The notes beneath the pieces are model-generated. The model was not told the DNA's origin. It made no database searches and worked only from the letters and a program-made list of their open reading frames with translations. From Ramazzottius varieornatus (lineage: Eukaryota; Tardigrada; Eutardigrada; Parachela; Ramazzottiidae), in contig BDGG01000009.1 of NCBI GenBank assembly GCA_001949185.1, positions 803,347-867,346 on the forward strand: a DNA stretch of 64,000 bases, written 5' to 3'. Positions within the stretch are counted from its first letter, which is position 1. Each line of letters starts with the position of its first letter. A program made the position numbers and the translations under genes. This document shows positions 63,966-64,000 of the stretch, piece by piece.

Positions 63966-64000
63966 CTAGGCAAGCAGACTCGACAGACTGTTTTCCTAAG
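63966..64000. mobile_element. GGCGCAC foldback element, left end only (cut by window)
   Basis: AGGCAAGCAGACTCGACAG followed by TTTTCCTAAG is the left outer arm and the first stem bases. The rest lies outside the window. Confidence 0.7.

Larger units (their letters stand above)
63001..64000. other. APC 3' flank and window end
   Basis: AATAAA at 63239-63244 is the likely APC polyadenylation signal, about 240 bp after the stop. One hairpin element and the truncated start of another follow. No further coding sequence is supported to 64000. Confidence 0.5.

Noticed and set aside
1404-64000. CRISPR array or tRNA/rRNA explanation for the repeated hairpins
   Set aside because: Spacing is irregular, copies are dispersed and diverged in both orientations, and the context is eukaryotic introns. 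No tRNA cloverleaf or rRNA sequence was seen.
1404-64000. microRNA or structured host RNA explanation for the hairpins
   Set aside because: Orientation relative to host genes is mixed and stem arms mostly decay independently, as for dead DNA elements. A few copies giving small RNAs cannot be excluded.

Overview
The window is nuclear DNA from a compact-genome animal. Every well-supported gene is split by GT-AG introns, most of them only 55-90 bp long. The gene content is metazoan: an APC-type armadillo protein, a SUN-domain protein, a class A GPCR, USP31/43-like, EMC4, SCO1, MTHFR and an EFCAB5-like GAF protein. Base composition is near 50% GC. Small introns and high gene density suggest a small invertebrate. 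A tardigrade would fit, but this is a guess that I cannot confirm from one window. Exon coordinates below were worked out by hand from frame continuity and splice signals. Most junctions keep phase; those that do not are flagged.

Layout. 1-3707 (+): 3'-complete XPG/ERCC5 nuclease gene, missing its first exon(s). 4247-7818 (-): SUN-domain protein, convergent with XPG. 7819-10720: gene-poor spacer. 10721-12735 (-): NIPA/ZC3HC1-like C3HC zinc-finger protein, divergent from 13257-13729 (+), SmD3. 14280-18081 (-): class A GPCR. 18082-20659: gene-poor, with a large inverted repeat. 20660-25120 (-): USP31/43-like deubiquitinase, divergent from 26036-27084 (+), EMC4. 28005-30915 (+): MTHFR, convergent with 31244-about 32760 (-), SCO1. 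32770-35254: spacer with a small TIR element. 35255-36228 (-): secreted Gly/Tyr/Pro-rich protein. 37799-46505 (+): 21-exon EFCAB5-like gene. 46869-49149 (+): transmembrane protein with a PH-like C-terminal part. 49469-50139 (+): small secreted protein with a VWC-like cysteine domain. 50140-52980: repeat-rich spacer. 52981-63000 (+): complete 14-exon APC homologue.

The outstanding feature is one short foldback repeat family with at least 50 loci and roughly 80 hairpins in 64 kb (hand count). Each hairpin has a stem built on AAGTGGCGCACG / CGTGCGCCACTT and an asymmetric loop close to AGTGTTATTGGCTGG. The array is bounded by outer arms close to CGGCAAACAAACTCGAC and its complement. Loci carry one, two or three hairpins in tandem. 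About four fifths lie inside introns and none lies in a firmly supported coding exon. Introns without a copy are almost all 55-90 bp, while nearly every intron above about 180 bp holds one. The family therefore sets intron length in this genome. It looks like a non-autonomous (MITE/foldback) DNA element, probably with a TA target; no transposase was seen. Four other, unrelated inverted-repeat elements are also present.

The genes do not form a functional cluster. They are ordinary housekeeping and signalling genes, several arranged as divergent pairs sharing a short promoter region.
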